From the NCBI RefSeq assembly GCF_019428685.1, contig NZ_CP080096.1:2108001-2172000 (forward strand): 64,000 nucleotides of DNA. The letters run 5' to 3'. How positions within the stretch are numbered: the first letter of the stretch is position 1; each line of letters begins with the position of its first letter. Shown one piece after another: positions 1 through 9,000 of this stretch. The position numbers and the translations under genes are program-made. The DNA comes from Paraburkholderia edwinii. GTDB lineage: Bacteria; Pseudomonadota; Gammaproteobacteria; Burkholderiales; Burkholderiaceae. The notes beneath the pieces were generated by a model. The model did no database searches. It saw nothing but the letters and a program-made list of their open reading frames with translations, and was not told where the DNA came from.

Positions 1-1983
1 GGACACTTTGCGACGCTCGTGATGATCATGCTGTCGGTGATCGCGACGGGCCGCTATATGTATTGGCGCCTCACCGAAACGACGCACTGGGAACATCCGC
101 TCGATGCGATCTGGGGCTTGCTGCTAGTGACGGCCGAGGTCTATGCGGCGCTCGTGCTGTTGCTCGGTTACTTCCAGACCGCGTGGCCGTTGAAGCGCAA
201 GCCGATGCCGCTGCCCACCGACCGCAGCGAGTGGCCGACCGTCGATATTTTCATTCCGACGTACAACGAGCCGCTGTCGGTCGTGAAGCCGACCATCTAC
301 GCGGCGATCGCGCTCGACTATCCGAAAGACAAGCTGTCGATTCACGTGCTCGACGACGGCCGCCGCGCGGACTTCAAGGCGTTCTGCGAAGAAGTTGGCG
401 TGGCCTGGACGATCCGCACGCACAACCGTCACGCGAAGGCCGGCAACATCAACGAGGCGTTGAAGATTACCGACGGCGAATACTTCGCGATCTTCGACTG
501 CGACCACATTCCGACGCGCTCGTTTTTGCAGATCGGACTCGGCTGGTTCCTGCGCGACAAGCGGCTGTCGATGTTGCAAACGCCGCACCATTTCTTCTCC
601 GCCGATCCGTTCGAAAAAAACCTCGGCACGTTCCGCAAGGTGCCGAACGAAGGCGAACTGTTTTACGGGCTCGTGCAGGACGGCAACGATTTGTGGAACG
701 CGACGTTCTTCTGCGGCTCGTGCGCGCTGTTGCGCCGGACGATGGTCGAGGAAGTGGGCGGCATCGCAGTCGAGACGGTCACCGAAGACGCCCATACGGC
801 GTTGAAGCTGCACCGCCGCGGCTACACGACCGCCTATCTGGCGATTCCGCAGGCCGCGGGCCTCGCGACCGAAAGCCTCGGCGGCCATATCGGCCAGCGC
901 ATCCGCTGGGCGCGCGGCATGACGCAGATTTTCCGCATCGACAATCCGCTGTTCGGGCGCGGGCTGTCGTTCGGGCAGCGGCTCTGCTATCTGAACGCGA
1001 TGCTGCATTTCTTCTACGGCATTCCGCGTCTCGTGTTTCTGACGGCGCCGCTGTCGTACCTGTTTTTCAACGCGCATATCATCCAGGCCGCAGCCGGCAC
1101 GATCGCGATCTTCGCGCTGCCGCATATGTTCCACGCGAACATCACGAACTCGCGCATGCAGCGGCAGTTCCGCCATTCGTTCTGGTCCGAGGTCTATGAA
1201 TCGGTGCTCGCGTCGTACATCACGGCGCCGACGCTGCTCGCGCTAATCAACCCGAAGCTCGGCAAATTCAACGTGACCGCGAAGGGCGGGCGCATCGAGG
1301 AGCAGTACTTCGACTGGAGCATTTCGCGGCCGTATCTGTTCCTGCTACTGCTCAATCTGCTCGGCTTTGTCGCCGGCGGCGTGCATATCGGCTTGCACTG
1401 GCATTCACGCAGCGAAGTTCAAACGACCCTCCTCAACCTCGCGTGGACCGGCTACAACATGCTGATTCTCGGCGCGAGCGTCGCGGCCGCGCGCGAGCAG
1501 CGCCAGGTGCGCAGCACGCACCGCGTCGCGATGCGCTTTCCGGCGTCGCTGCGTTTCACCACGGGCCGCACGCTCGCCTGCGAAACCGTCGACTATGCGG
1601 AAGGCGGCGTCGCGTTACAACTGCCCGGCGCCACGCATGTGCCGCTGCATGAGAGCGTTGTCGTGTCGCTGTTTCGCGGCAACGACGAATTCGTGTTTCC
1701 GGCTGACGTCACCTATTCGGTGCCGGGCCGCGTCGGCTTGCGTTTCGCGCCGATGACGCGCGAGCAGGAACTCGACTTCGTGCAAAGCACCTTCGCGCGC
1801 GCCGATGCGTGGACCGGCTGGACCGAAGGACGCGAAGCCGATACGCCGCTGCGCAGCCTTGGCCACGTGATGAGCGTTGGCGTGAGCGGCATCTCCGGAC
1901 TTTTCGAACATCTTTATGCCGATCTGCGCGCGCTCGGACGCAAGCGCAAGGCGGCCGCCAACGACTCCAAAAACGGAAAATAA
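1..1983 (+). CDS. bcsA: Cellulose synthase catalytic subunit BcsA, 5' end outside window
   Basis: Inner-membrane family 2 glycosyltransferase that polymerises UDP-glucose into cellulose and passes the chain through its own membrane channel. The frame is open from base 1, so the N-terminus is missing; about 660 residues remain of a family usually 750-870 long. Visible catalytic motifs are the DDG of the UDP site (352-360), DCD (496-504), TED (784-789) and QRIRW (895-909). Several membrane helices follow. A C-terminal PilZ domain starts at about 1492 with the R-x-x-x-R pattern in REQRQVR, the c-di-GMP switch of BcsA. bcsB starts 4 bases after the stop, so the two are co-transcribed. Family assignment is certain; only the true start cannot be seen. 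Confidence 0.97.
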   Translation, partial: GHFATLVMIMLSVIATGRYMYWRLTETTHWEHPLDAIWGLLLVTAEVYAALVLLLGYFQTAWPLKRKPMPLPTDRSEWPTVDIFIPTYNEPLSVVKPTIYAAIALDYPKDKLSIHVLDDGRRADFKAFCEEVGVAWTIRTHNRHAKAGNINEALKITDGEYFAIFDCDHIPTRSFLQIGLGWFLRDKRLSMLQTPHHFFSADPFEKNLGTFRKVPNEGELFYGLVQDGNDLWNATFFCGSCALLRRTMVEEVGGIAVETVTEDAHTALKLHRRGYTTAYLAIPQAAGLATESLGGHIGQRIRWARGMTQIFRIDNPLFGRGLSFGQRLCYLNAMLHFFYGIPRLVFLTAPLSYLFFNAHIIQAAAGTIAIFALPHMFHANITNSRMQRQFRHSFWSEVYESVLASYITAPTLLALINPKLGKFNVTAKGGRIEEQYFDWSISRPYLFLLLLNLLGFVAGGVHIGLHWHSRSEVQTTLLNLAWTGYNMLILGASVAAAREQRQVRSTHRVAMRFPASLRFTTGRTLACETVDYAEGGVALQLPGATHVPLHESVVVSLFRGNDEFVFPADVTYSVPGRVGLRFAPMTREQELDFVQSTFARADAWTGWTEGREADTPLRSLGHVMSVGVSGISGLFEHLYADLRALGRKRKAAANDSKNGK

Positions 1984-1987
1984 ACTC

Positions 1988-4747
1988 ATGGGGAACATGC
2001 GACGTGACAAAGGCGCGCGCAGTGACTCGTTCGAATCGAATTCGCGTGGCTCGCACAATGAGGCGGCGCGCGGCTTGATCGCAGGCCGTGCGGACCGTTG
2101 TGCGTCGCCTGTGCGCGGGCGAATCGCAGGTTGCGTGAGGCGCTTCAACGGCGTGCTGGCGGTGCTGTTCGCGGCGGGCGGTTTGACGCTCGGCCTCGGC
2201 GCGGCGTTGCCTGTGGCGCACGCGGCGGGAACGGCGGGCGTCGGGATGCCGGGATCGCAACAAGCGGCGACGTCGGGGCAACGTGGAATCGGGATTCAAG
2301 TCGCTCAAGCGGACACGCAGGGCGCCGGCACATCATCATCGAGTTCATCATCGCCCACGACGCAATCCGCCACGTCTCGCGCGGCGGGCGGCAACGCATC
2401 GACGGCGCCGCTCGCGCCGGCCGACGCCGGGGGATCACCTGGATTCGCGTCTGGATTCGCATCCGGCCCCGCGCCCGGACCCGCACGCGTCCTCGACGCG
2501 CGCGCCGCGGCGCAGCCCGCGCTTGCCGATACCGTCGCGCCGACCTTTGCCGCTGTGCACGCCGGCCGCGACACGATGCCGACCACGGCCGATGCGGGCA
2601 CGCTCGTTTCCGGCGGCCGGCGCCAGGTGTTCACGTTCGAGCAACTGGGCGCACTCGATCCGCTGCAGCTGCGCGGCGTCGACAGCCAGAACGGCGTGCC
2701 GTTCTCGGTGCGCGCCGACGAAGTGGTCACCGGCGCGACGCTGCATCTGATCTACAGCTATTCGCCGTCGCTGCTCGCGAACCTGTCGCATCTGAAAGTG
2801 CTGGTGAACGGCGAAGTCGCGGCGACGTTGCCGCTGCCGCGAGACCAGGCCGGCGTGCTCGTCGCGCGCGATATTCCGCTCGAGCCGCGTCTGATCACCG
2901 AGTTCAACAACCTGAACGTGCAACTGATCGGCCACTACACACAAGGCTGCGAAGACCCGGCGAGCAGCGCGTTGTGGGCGACCGTCAGCAACGCGAGCAC
3001 GCTCGATCTGACGTTCGGCTCGCTCGCGACAAAGCCCGATCTCGGTGTGTTGCCGCTGCCGTTCTTCGACCGCCGCGATATCCGCCGCCTCGAGCTGCCG
3101 TTCGTGTTCGCCGAAAAACCGAGCGAAGACACACTCGAAGCGGCTGGCATCGTTGCATCGTGGTTCGGCGCGTTCGCGCGCTATCGCGGCGCGCTGTTTC
3201 CCGCCCAGCTCGACAATCCGCCGCTGTCCGGCAATGCAGTGGTGTTCGCAACCAACGACGAACACCCGGCCGGCGTGAAGCTGCCGAGAATCGACGGCCC
3301 GATGCTGGCCGTGGTCGATCGGGAGGCGCCGGCACACGGCAAGCTGCTGCTCGTGCTCGGTCGCGATACGCGCGAACTGAAGACCGCTGCCGACGCGTTA
3401 ACGCTCGGCGAAGCCGCGCTCGCAGGCGCCGTGCAGACCATTACGCACGTCGACGCACCGCGCGCCCGCGAACCCTATGACGCGCCGCGCTGGCTGCCCA
3501 CTGACCGCCCCGTGCGTTTCGGCGAACTGACGCCGGCCAATGAACTCTCGGTGTCGGGCTACAACCCGGATGTCGTGCGTGTGAACCTGCGCGTCGCGCC
3601 CGATCTGTTCACGTGGCGCTCGAAGGGCGTGCCGATCGATCTGCGCTACCGCTTTACGGCGCGGCCGGCGCCCGACCGCTCGACGCTCAATATCAGCGTC
3701 GACAACACGTTTGTGCAGTCGCTGCGTATTCCCGCGCAGTCGGCGTCGGCGCTCGATCTGGGCCGCTATCTGAACCAGCTGCGGCCCGATCACACGGGGC
3801 CCGCACAGCGCGAAATCTATATTCCGCCGCATCTGCTCGCTTCGCAGGCGCAGCTGCGTTTCCACTTCTACTACGACATGCCGAAGACCGGCGAATGCCA
3901 GGGGCAGGTGCTCGACAATGTGCGCGGCGAAATCGATCCGAACTCCACGATCGACCTCTCGTCGTTCCCGCACTATATGGCGCTGCCAGACCTCGCCGCG
4001 TTCGCGAACAGCGGCTTCCCGTTCACGCGCATGGCGGACCTCTCGCAGACCGCGGTGATCCTGCCGGCGCAACCGGGCCCCAGCGACTACAGCCTCTATC
4101 TGATGGTGATGGGACGCATGGGCGCATCGACGGGCTATCCGGTGACCGGCGTGACGGTCGGCGCGCCCGGCGATATCGCGCGCTACGCCGATATGGATCT
4201 GCTCGTGCTCGGCGCGCCGGGCCAGCAGCCCTTGCTGACGACGTGGGAAAAGTCGATGCCGTTTTCGTCGAACGACGACGCGCGCCGCTGGCAACTGTCG
4301 AACGCGTCGTTCCGCATTTCGACGTGGTGGTACGGCGACCGCGGCGGCGTGCGGACCGCGGGTCGCGCGGACCTGTCGCTCGTCAGCGCCTCGGGCGACG
4401 CGATGCTGACGGGCTTCCAGTCGCCGCTGCGCAAGGGCCGCAGCGTGGTCGCGCTGATCGGCGCGGCGGGCCAGTCCGATAGCGATCTGACCACCGCGAT
4501 GCTCGATCCCGATCTCGTGAGCCAGATTCAGGGCGCCCTAACGGTCGTGCGCGGCCGCACGCTCGAAGTCGTGTCGAACGGCGATGTGTACTACGTCGGG
4601 CGGTTGTCGCCGGTGCAATACCTGCACTGGGTGTTGTCCGTGCATCCGTTGCTGCTGCTGGGCGGTGGGCTGATTGCGGCGCTGATTGTCGCGGCGTTCT
4701 TCTACCGGCTGCTGCGCGCGATCGCGGCGCGCCGGCTGCAGGATTGA
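1988..4747 (+). CDS. bcsB: Cyclic-di-GMP-binding/cellulose synthase regulatory subunit BcsB
   Basis: Periplasmic partner of BcsA, anchored by one C-terminal membrane helix, that guides the nascent glucan. I chose ATG 1988, 4 bases after the bcsA stop, giving 919 aa; the frame is open further upstream but that part lies inside bcsA. A basic N-region is followed by a hydrophobic signal segment ending near PVAHAAG. The next ~150 residues are a low-complexity Ser/Ala/Gly-rich stretch, longer than in enteric BcsB. The conserved BcsB body runs from about 2620 to 4580, and the C-terminal anchor (HWVLSVHPLLLLGGG) lies just before the stop. bcsZ begins 1 base after the stop. Confidence 0.95.
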   Translation: MGNMRRDKGARSDSFESNSRGSHNEAARGLIAGRADRCASPVRGRIAGCVRRFNGVLAVLFAAGGLTLGLGAALPVAHAAGTAGVGMPGSQQAATSGQRGIGIQVAQADTQGAGTSSSSSSSPTTQSATSRAAGGNASTAPLAPADAGGSPGFASGFASGPAPGPARVLDARAAAQPALADTVAPTFAAVHAGRDTMPTTADAGTLVSGGRRQVFTFEQLGALDPLQLRGVDSQNGVPFSVRADEVVTGATLHLIYSYSPSLLANLSHLKVLVNGEVAATLPLPRDQAGVLVARDIPLEPRLITEFNNLNVQLIGHYTQGCEDPASSALWATVSNASTLDLTFGSLATKPDLGVLPLPFFDRRDIRRLELPFVFAEKPSEDTLEAAGIVASWFGAFARYRGALFPAQLDNPPLSGNAVVFATNDEHPAGVKLPRIDGPMLAVVDREAPAHGKLLLVLGRDTRELKTAADALTLGEAALAGAVQTITHVDAPRAREPYDAPRWLPTDRPVRFGELTPANELSVSGYNPDVVRVNLRVAPDLFTWRSKGVPIDLRYRFTARPAPDRSTLNISVDNTFVQSLRIPAQSASALDLGRYLNQLRPDHTGPAQREIYIPPHLLASQAQLRFHFYYDMPKTGECQGQVLDNVRGEIDPNSTIDLSSFPHYMALPDLAAFANSGFPFTRMADLSQTAVILPAQPGPSDYSLYLMVMGRMGASTGYPVTGVTVGAPGDIARYADMDLLVLGAPGQQPLLTTWEKSMPFSSNDDARRWQLSNASFRISTWWYGDRGGVRTAGRADLSLVSASGDAMLTGFQSPLRKGRSVVALIGAAGQSDSDLTTAMLDPDLVSQIQGALTVVRGRTLEVVSNGDVYYVGRLSPVQYLHWVLSVHPLLLLGGGLIAALIVAAFFYRLLRAIAARRLQD

Positions 4748-4748
4748 T

Positions 4749-6071
4749 ATGCGCGCACTTCGTCATCGTTCGGCAGTGTGCGCACTGACCTTTGCCGCGC
4801 TTTCGCTCGCCGCCGCGCCCACCGCCACGGCGGCCGCCGCGCATGCAACCCAGCCCGCGAATTGCGACGACTGGACCGCATACCGCCAGTTCGTCGCGCG
4901 CTTCGTGCAGCAGGACGGCCGCGTCGTCGACTATTCGACGGCGGTTCAGCAGAGCACCTCGGAAGGGCAGTCGTACGCGATGTTTTTCGCGCTCGTCGCG
5001 AACGATCGCGCGACCTTCGACCGGCTGCTGGGCTGGACGCGCTCGAACCTGTCCGCCGGGCGCTTCGACAGCGCCAACGTGCAGTTGCCCGCGTGGCAAT
5101 GGGGCCGCAAGCCGGACGGCTCGTATGGCGTGCTCGATCCGAATTCCGCGTCGGACGCGGACCTCTGGATTGCTTACGACCTGTTCGAAGCCGCGCGTCT
5201 CTGGCGCGAGCCGTCGTACTCGAAGCTCGCCTGGGCGCTTGTCACGCAGATCGAGAAGCAGGAAGTCGCGACGCTTGCCGGTCTCGGACCGATGTTGCTG
5301 CCTGGTCCGCATGGTTTTCAGACGGGCGGCACGACGCGGCTCAATCCGAGCTATCTGCCGTTGCCGGTGCTGCGCGCACTTGCCGCCGAGGCGCCGTCCG
5401 GGCCTTGGGCAAGCATCGCCGCGAACGCGTACACGCTCGTGAAAACGACGGCGCCGCGCGGCTTCTCACCCGACTGGGCGGCGTGGCGCGATGGCCGCTT
5501 TATCGTCGACCCGAAAAGCGGCGACGTCGGTAGTTACGACGCGATTCGCGTGTACCTGTGGGCGGGCCTCACGGATGCGTCCGATCCGCTTGCGAAACCG
5601 TGGCTCGACGCGGTCGGCGGGATGCGCGAGCAGATCGCGAAGACCGGTGTGCCGCCCGAGCGCGTGATGACGACGAGCGGCGTCGCACAAGGCGAAGCGC
5701 CGCTTGGCTTCTGGGGCGCGCTGCTGCCGTATCTGCGCGCGTTCAACGATGCGCGCGCGGCGAATCTCGCGCAGACGCATCTCGCGGCGCTGAACGCGAC
5801 GGCCACTGCCGCCGTGACGCCTGGCGCTGCCGCTGCCAACGCAACGCCCAATGCAGCACCGAATACAACGCCGAATGCGACGCCCAATGTAGCACCCAAT
5901 GCAGCGCCGCCCGACGCTTCCGCACCCGGCAACAACCCGCCCGTCTACTACGACGAGGTTCTGATGCTATTCGGCACCGGCGCCGCCGATGGCCGCTATC
6001 ACTTCGACGCAACCGGCCGCCTGCTGCCGCGTTGGGAGACCCTATGCTCACCCGCCCACGCGCGCTCGTAA
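4749..6071 (+). CDS. bcsZ: Periplasmic endo-1,4-beta-glucanase BcsZ (GH8)
   Basis: Family 8 glycoside hydrolase that trims cellulose during its export. ATG 4749 follows the bcsB stop by one base and gives a 440-aa protein with a clear signal peptide (MRALRHRSAV to TATAAAA). The acid catalyst is the Glu in STSEGQSYAM and the conserved Asp is in SDADLWIAYDLF, both as in GH8 BcsZ. Oddity: about 45 residues near the C-terminus are a low-complexity Ala/Thr/Pro/Asn stretch, coded by near-repeats of AATGCAGCACCG-like units at 5838-5905; this is not part of the usual GH8 fold. The 3' end overlaps bcsC by 28 bases, implying translational coupling. Confidence 0.94.
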   Translation: MRALRHRSAVCALTFAALSLAAAPTATAAAAHATQPANCDDWTAYRQFVARFVQQDGRVVDYSTAVQQSTSEGQSYAMFFALVANDRATFDRLLGWTRSNLSAGRFDSANVQLPAWQWGRKPDGSYGVLDPNSASDADLWIAYDLFEAARLWREPSYSKLAWALVTQIEKQEVATLAGLGPMLLPGPHGFQTGGTTRLNPSYLPLPVLRALAAEAPSGPWASIAANAYTLVKTTAPRGFSPDWAAWRDGRFIVDPKSGDVGSYDAIRVYLWAGLTDASDPLAKPWLDAVGGMREQIAKTGVPPERVMTTSGVAQGEAPLGFWGALLPYLRAFNDARAANLAQTHLAALNATATAAVTPGAAAANATPNAAPNTTPNATPNVAPNAAPPDASAPGNNPPVYYDEVLMLFGTGAADGRYHFDATGRLLPRWETLCSPAHARS

Positions 6072-9000
6072 TCGGTGTCCTGCTTGCGTTCGGCGCCGGC
6101 GCGGCGCCGATGGCCGCGCGCGCACAAGCGCAGCCGGGAGCTCAAGCGGGCACGCCAACGCCGGCAAACGATCCGCTCAAGGTGCTGATCGATCAGGGCA
6201 AATACTGGCAGGCACACAAGCGCGGCGATCTCGCCGAGCAGGCGTGGCAGAAGGTCTTGCGCATCGATCCGAAGCAGCCCGACGCGCTATACGGCATGGG
6301 CATCGTGCTCGCCGACCGCAAGGACGGCAGCGGCGCGCAGCAGTACCTCGCGCGTCTGCGCGCGGTGGCGCCGGACTACCCGTCGATCGGCGAGCTGGCG
6401 CGGCGCCTCGGCGAAGCGAGCCCGACCGATCAGGCCGTGAACGACGCGCGGCGTCTCGCGCAAAGCGGCCAGGCTGCGTCCGCCGCGCAGCAGTACCGGC
6501 AGGCGCTCGGCACGAAGCCGACCGATCCGCAGCTCGCGCTCGAGTACTACCAGACGCTCGGCGGCACGCCGCAAGGCTGGGAAGAAGCCCGGCGCGGCCT
6601 CGAGCAGCTGGCGCGCGAACATCCGGAAGACCCGCGTTTCGCGCTCGCCTACGCGCAGCAGCTCACTTACCGCGAAGCGAACCGGCGCGACGGCATCGCG
6701 CGGCTCGCGCAGCTGGCGAACGATCCGACCGTCGGCGCGCAGGCGAAAGCGAGCTGGCGTCAGGCGTTGCTGTGGCTCGGCGTGCGCGCCTCCGATGCGC
6801 CGCTTTTCCAGGCTTACCTGAACGTCGTGCCCGACGACGCGCCGGTCAAGGCACGCGCGGACTCGATCGCCGATCAGGACCGCCGTGGACGCGAACGCGC
6901 GCAACAGGATGCCACCGTCGACGCACGCGGCCGTACGATTGCCGAAGGCTTTGCCGCGCTCGACCGCGGCGATCTCGTGGTCGCGAAGGCGCGTTTTTCG
7001 TCAGTGCTTGCGAGTGCGCCGAACGATGCCGACGCGTTGGGCGGCATGGGCGTCGCATATCTGAAGCAGGAGCAGTTCAAGGAAGCGCACGACTACCTGC
7101 AGCGCGCGTCGCAGGCCGGCGGCGCCGCGCGCTGGCGCGAGGCGCTCAACAGCGCGAGCTACTGGATGTACACGAGCGAAGGGCTCGGCGAACAGAGCAA
7201 CGGCAACTTTTCGCAGGCGCGCGCATCGTTCGAGCGCGCGATTCCGCTGAGCCCCAGCGATGTGACCGCGCAGACGGCACTCGGCGACTTGCTGCTGCAA
7301 ACGGGCGACCCGCGCGGCGCCGAAGCAGCGTTCCGCATGGCGCTGCGGCGCCAGGCGGATAACCCCGATGCGATTCGCGGCCTGGTCGGCGCGCTCGCCG
7401 CACAGGGACGCGGCGACGAAGCGCTCGCCTTTGCCAACCAGTTGACCGATGAACAGCGCGCGAAGGTCGGCGGCGCGGACAAGCTGCGCGGCGCCGCGCA
7501 GGCGGCGCAGGCGCGCGCGGCCGAAGCGCGCGGCGATCTCGGCAGCGCGCGCACGCTGTACGAAGACGCGTTGCAGGGTAACCCCGACGATCCGTGGCTG
7601 CGTCTCGACCTCGCGCGCATTTACGCGAAGCAGGGCGCGTACGCGAACGCGAAGAGCATGATGGACGGCCTCGTCGCGCTGCATCCCGACATGCCGGACG
7701 CGCTTTACGCCAGCGCGCTGCTGGCCGCCGACATGCAGGACTGGCGTTACGGCCTGAGCCAGCTCGACCGGATTCCCGTCAACAAGCGCACGCTGCCGAT
7801 GACGGTGCTGCAGCACCGCCTATGGGTTCATCAGCAGGCCGACGAAGCAACGGCGCTCGCCCGCAGCGGTCGCGCCGCGCAGGGGCGGGCGCTGTTACAG
7901 GCGGCCGAACCGGTCGCAGGTCAGGATCCCGAACTGATCGGCGTGATCGCAAACGGCTATGTGAACACGGGCGACCCGGGCCGCGCGCTGATGATCGTGC
8001 GCAACGCGCTTGCGCGTGCGCCGGGCGATGCGAACCTGCTGCTGATGGACGCGGGCATTCTGCTCAACACGGGCCAGGACGCGGAACTGGGCGAAGTGAT
8101 GCGCCGCCTTGCGTCGATGCCGCTTTCCGCGCAGCAGCGGCGCGACTTCGAGCGTGTCAATGTCGCGATCGTCGTGCGGCGGACCGATGCGTTGCGGCAG
8201 TCGAACGATCTGGCAAGCGCCTATGACGTGCTGGGTCCGTGGCTTGCCGCGCGCCCCAACGACCCCGAGCTTCTCGCGGCGCTCGCACGGCTCTACACCG
8301 CGGCAAAGGACAACTCGAACGCGCTCGCGACATACCGGCTCGCGCTTGCGCAGCGGCCCGGCGACGTCGGTCTGCTGACCGCGGCGGCGGGCGCGGCGAC
8401 GTCGATGCGCGATTTCGATTACGCCGAATCGGCGATCAGGCAGGCGCTTGCCGTGGCGCCGAACAATTTCGATGTGCTCGCGGCGGCGGGCCGCATGTAT
8501 CGCGCGCAAGGCAAGGACACGCTTGCGGCGCAGTATCTGCGACGCGCATTGCTGGCGCAGAGCGGCGCGCTCGCGGCACCCGGCGCGCAGGGCGCGCAAG
8601 GCGCACAAAGCGGATGGAATGTGCCGCTGCGGCCGTCGGGGCCGATTCCGCCACCCGGTACCAATCCGTTTTCGAACAAGGTGACCGGGGAAGCGGGTGA
8701 TGTGCCCGCGTTGCCGATGGCGGCTTTGTCTTTGTCGTCGTCTTTGTCTCAACCGTATCCGATGCCCGATATGCCTGCCTATCTACCGCCCATGCAGCCG
8801 GCCCAGGATGCGCCGTATGTCGCAGCCGCGCCCGCAATGCCGATGAATCCGATTGCGCCTGCGATGCCAGGCGCGCCAGCCGTGCCGGCGGGCCGCTCGG
8901 CGGACGCGATGGCGGCGAGTGCGCAGCTTGCCGCTGCGCCGGACACCGATGGCTACGGTCCCGATCAATACGGGTCGTCGCAATCGGGTGGCGGGCTTGC

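Noticed and set aside
2098..3480. 460-codon open frame inside bcsB
   Set aside because: Arg-rich composition, overlaps a gene with convincing BcsB sequence, no ribosome site.
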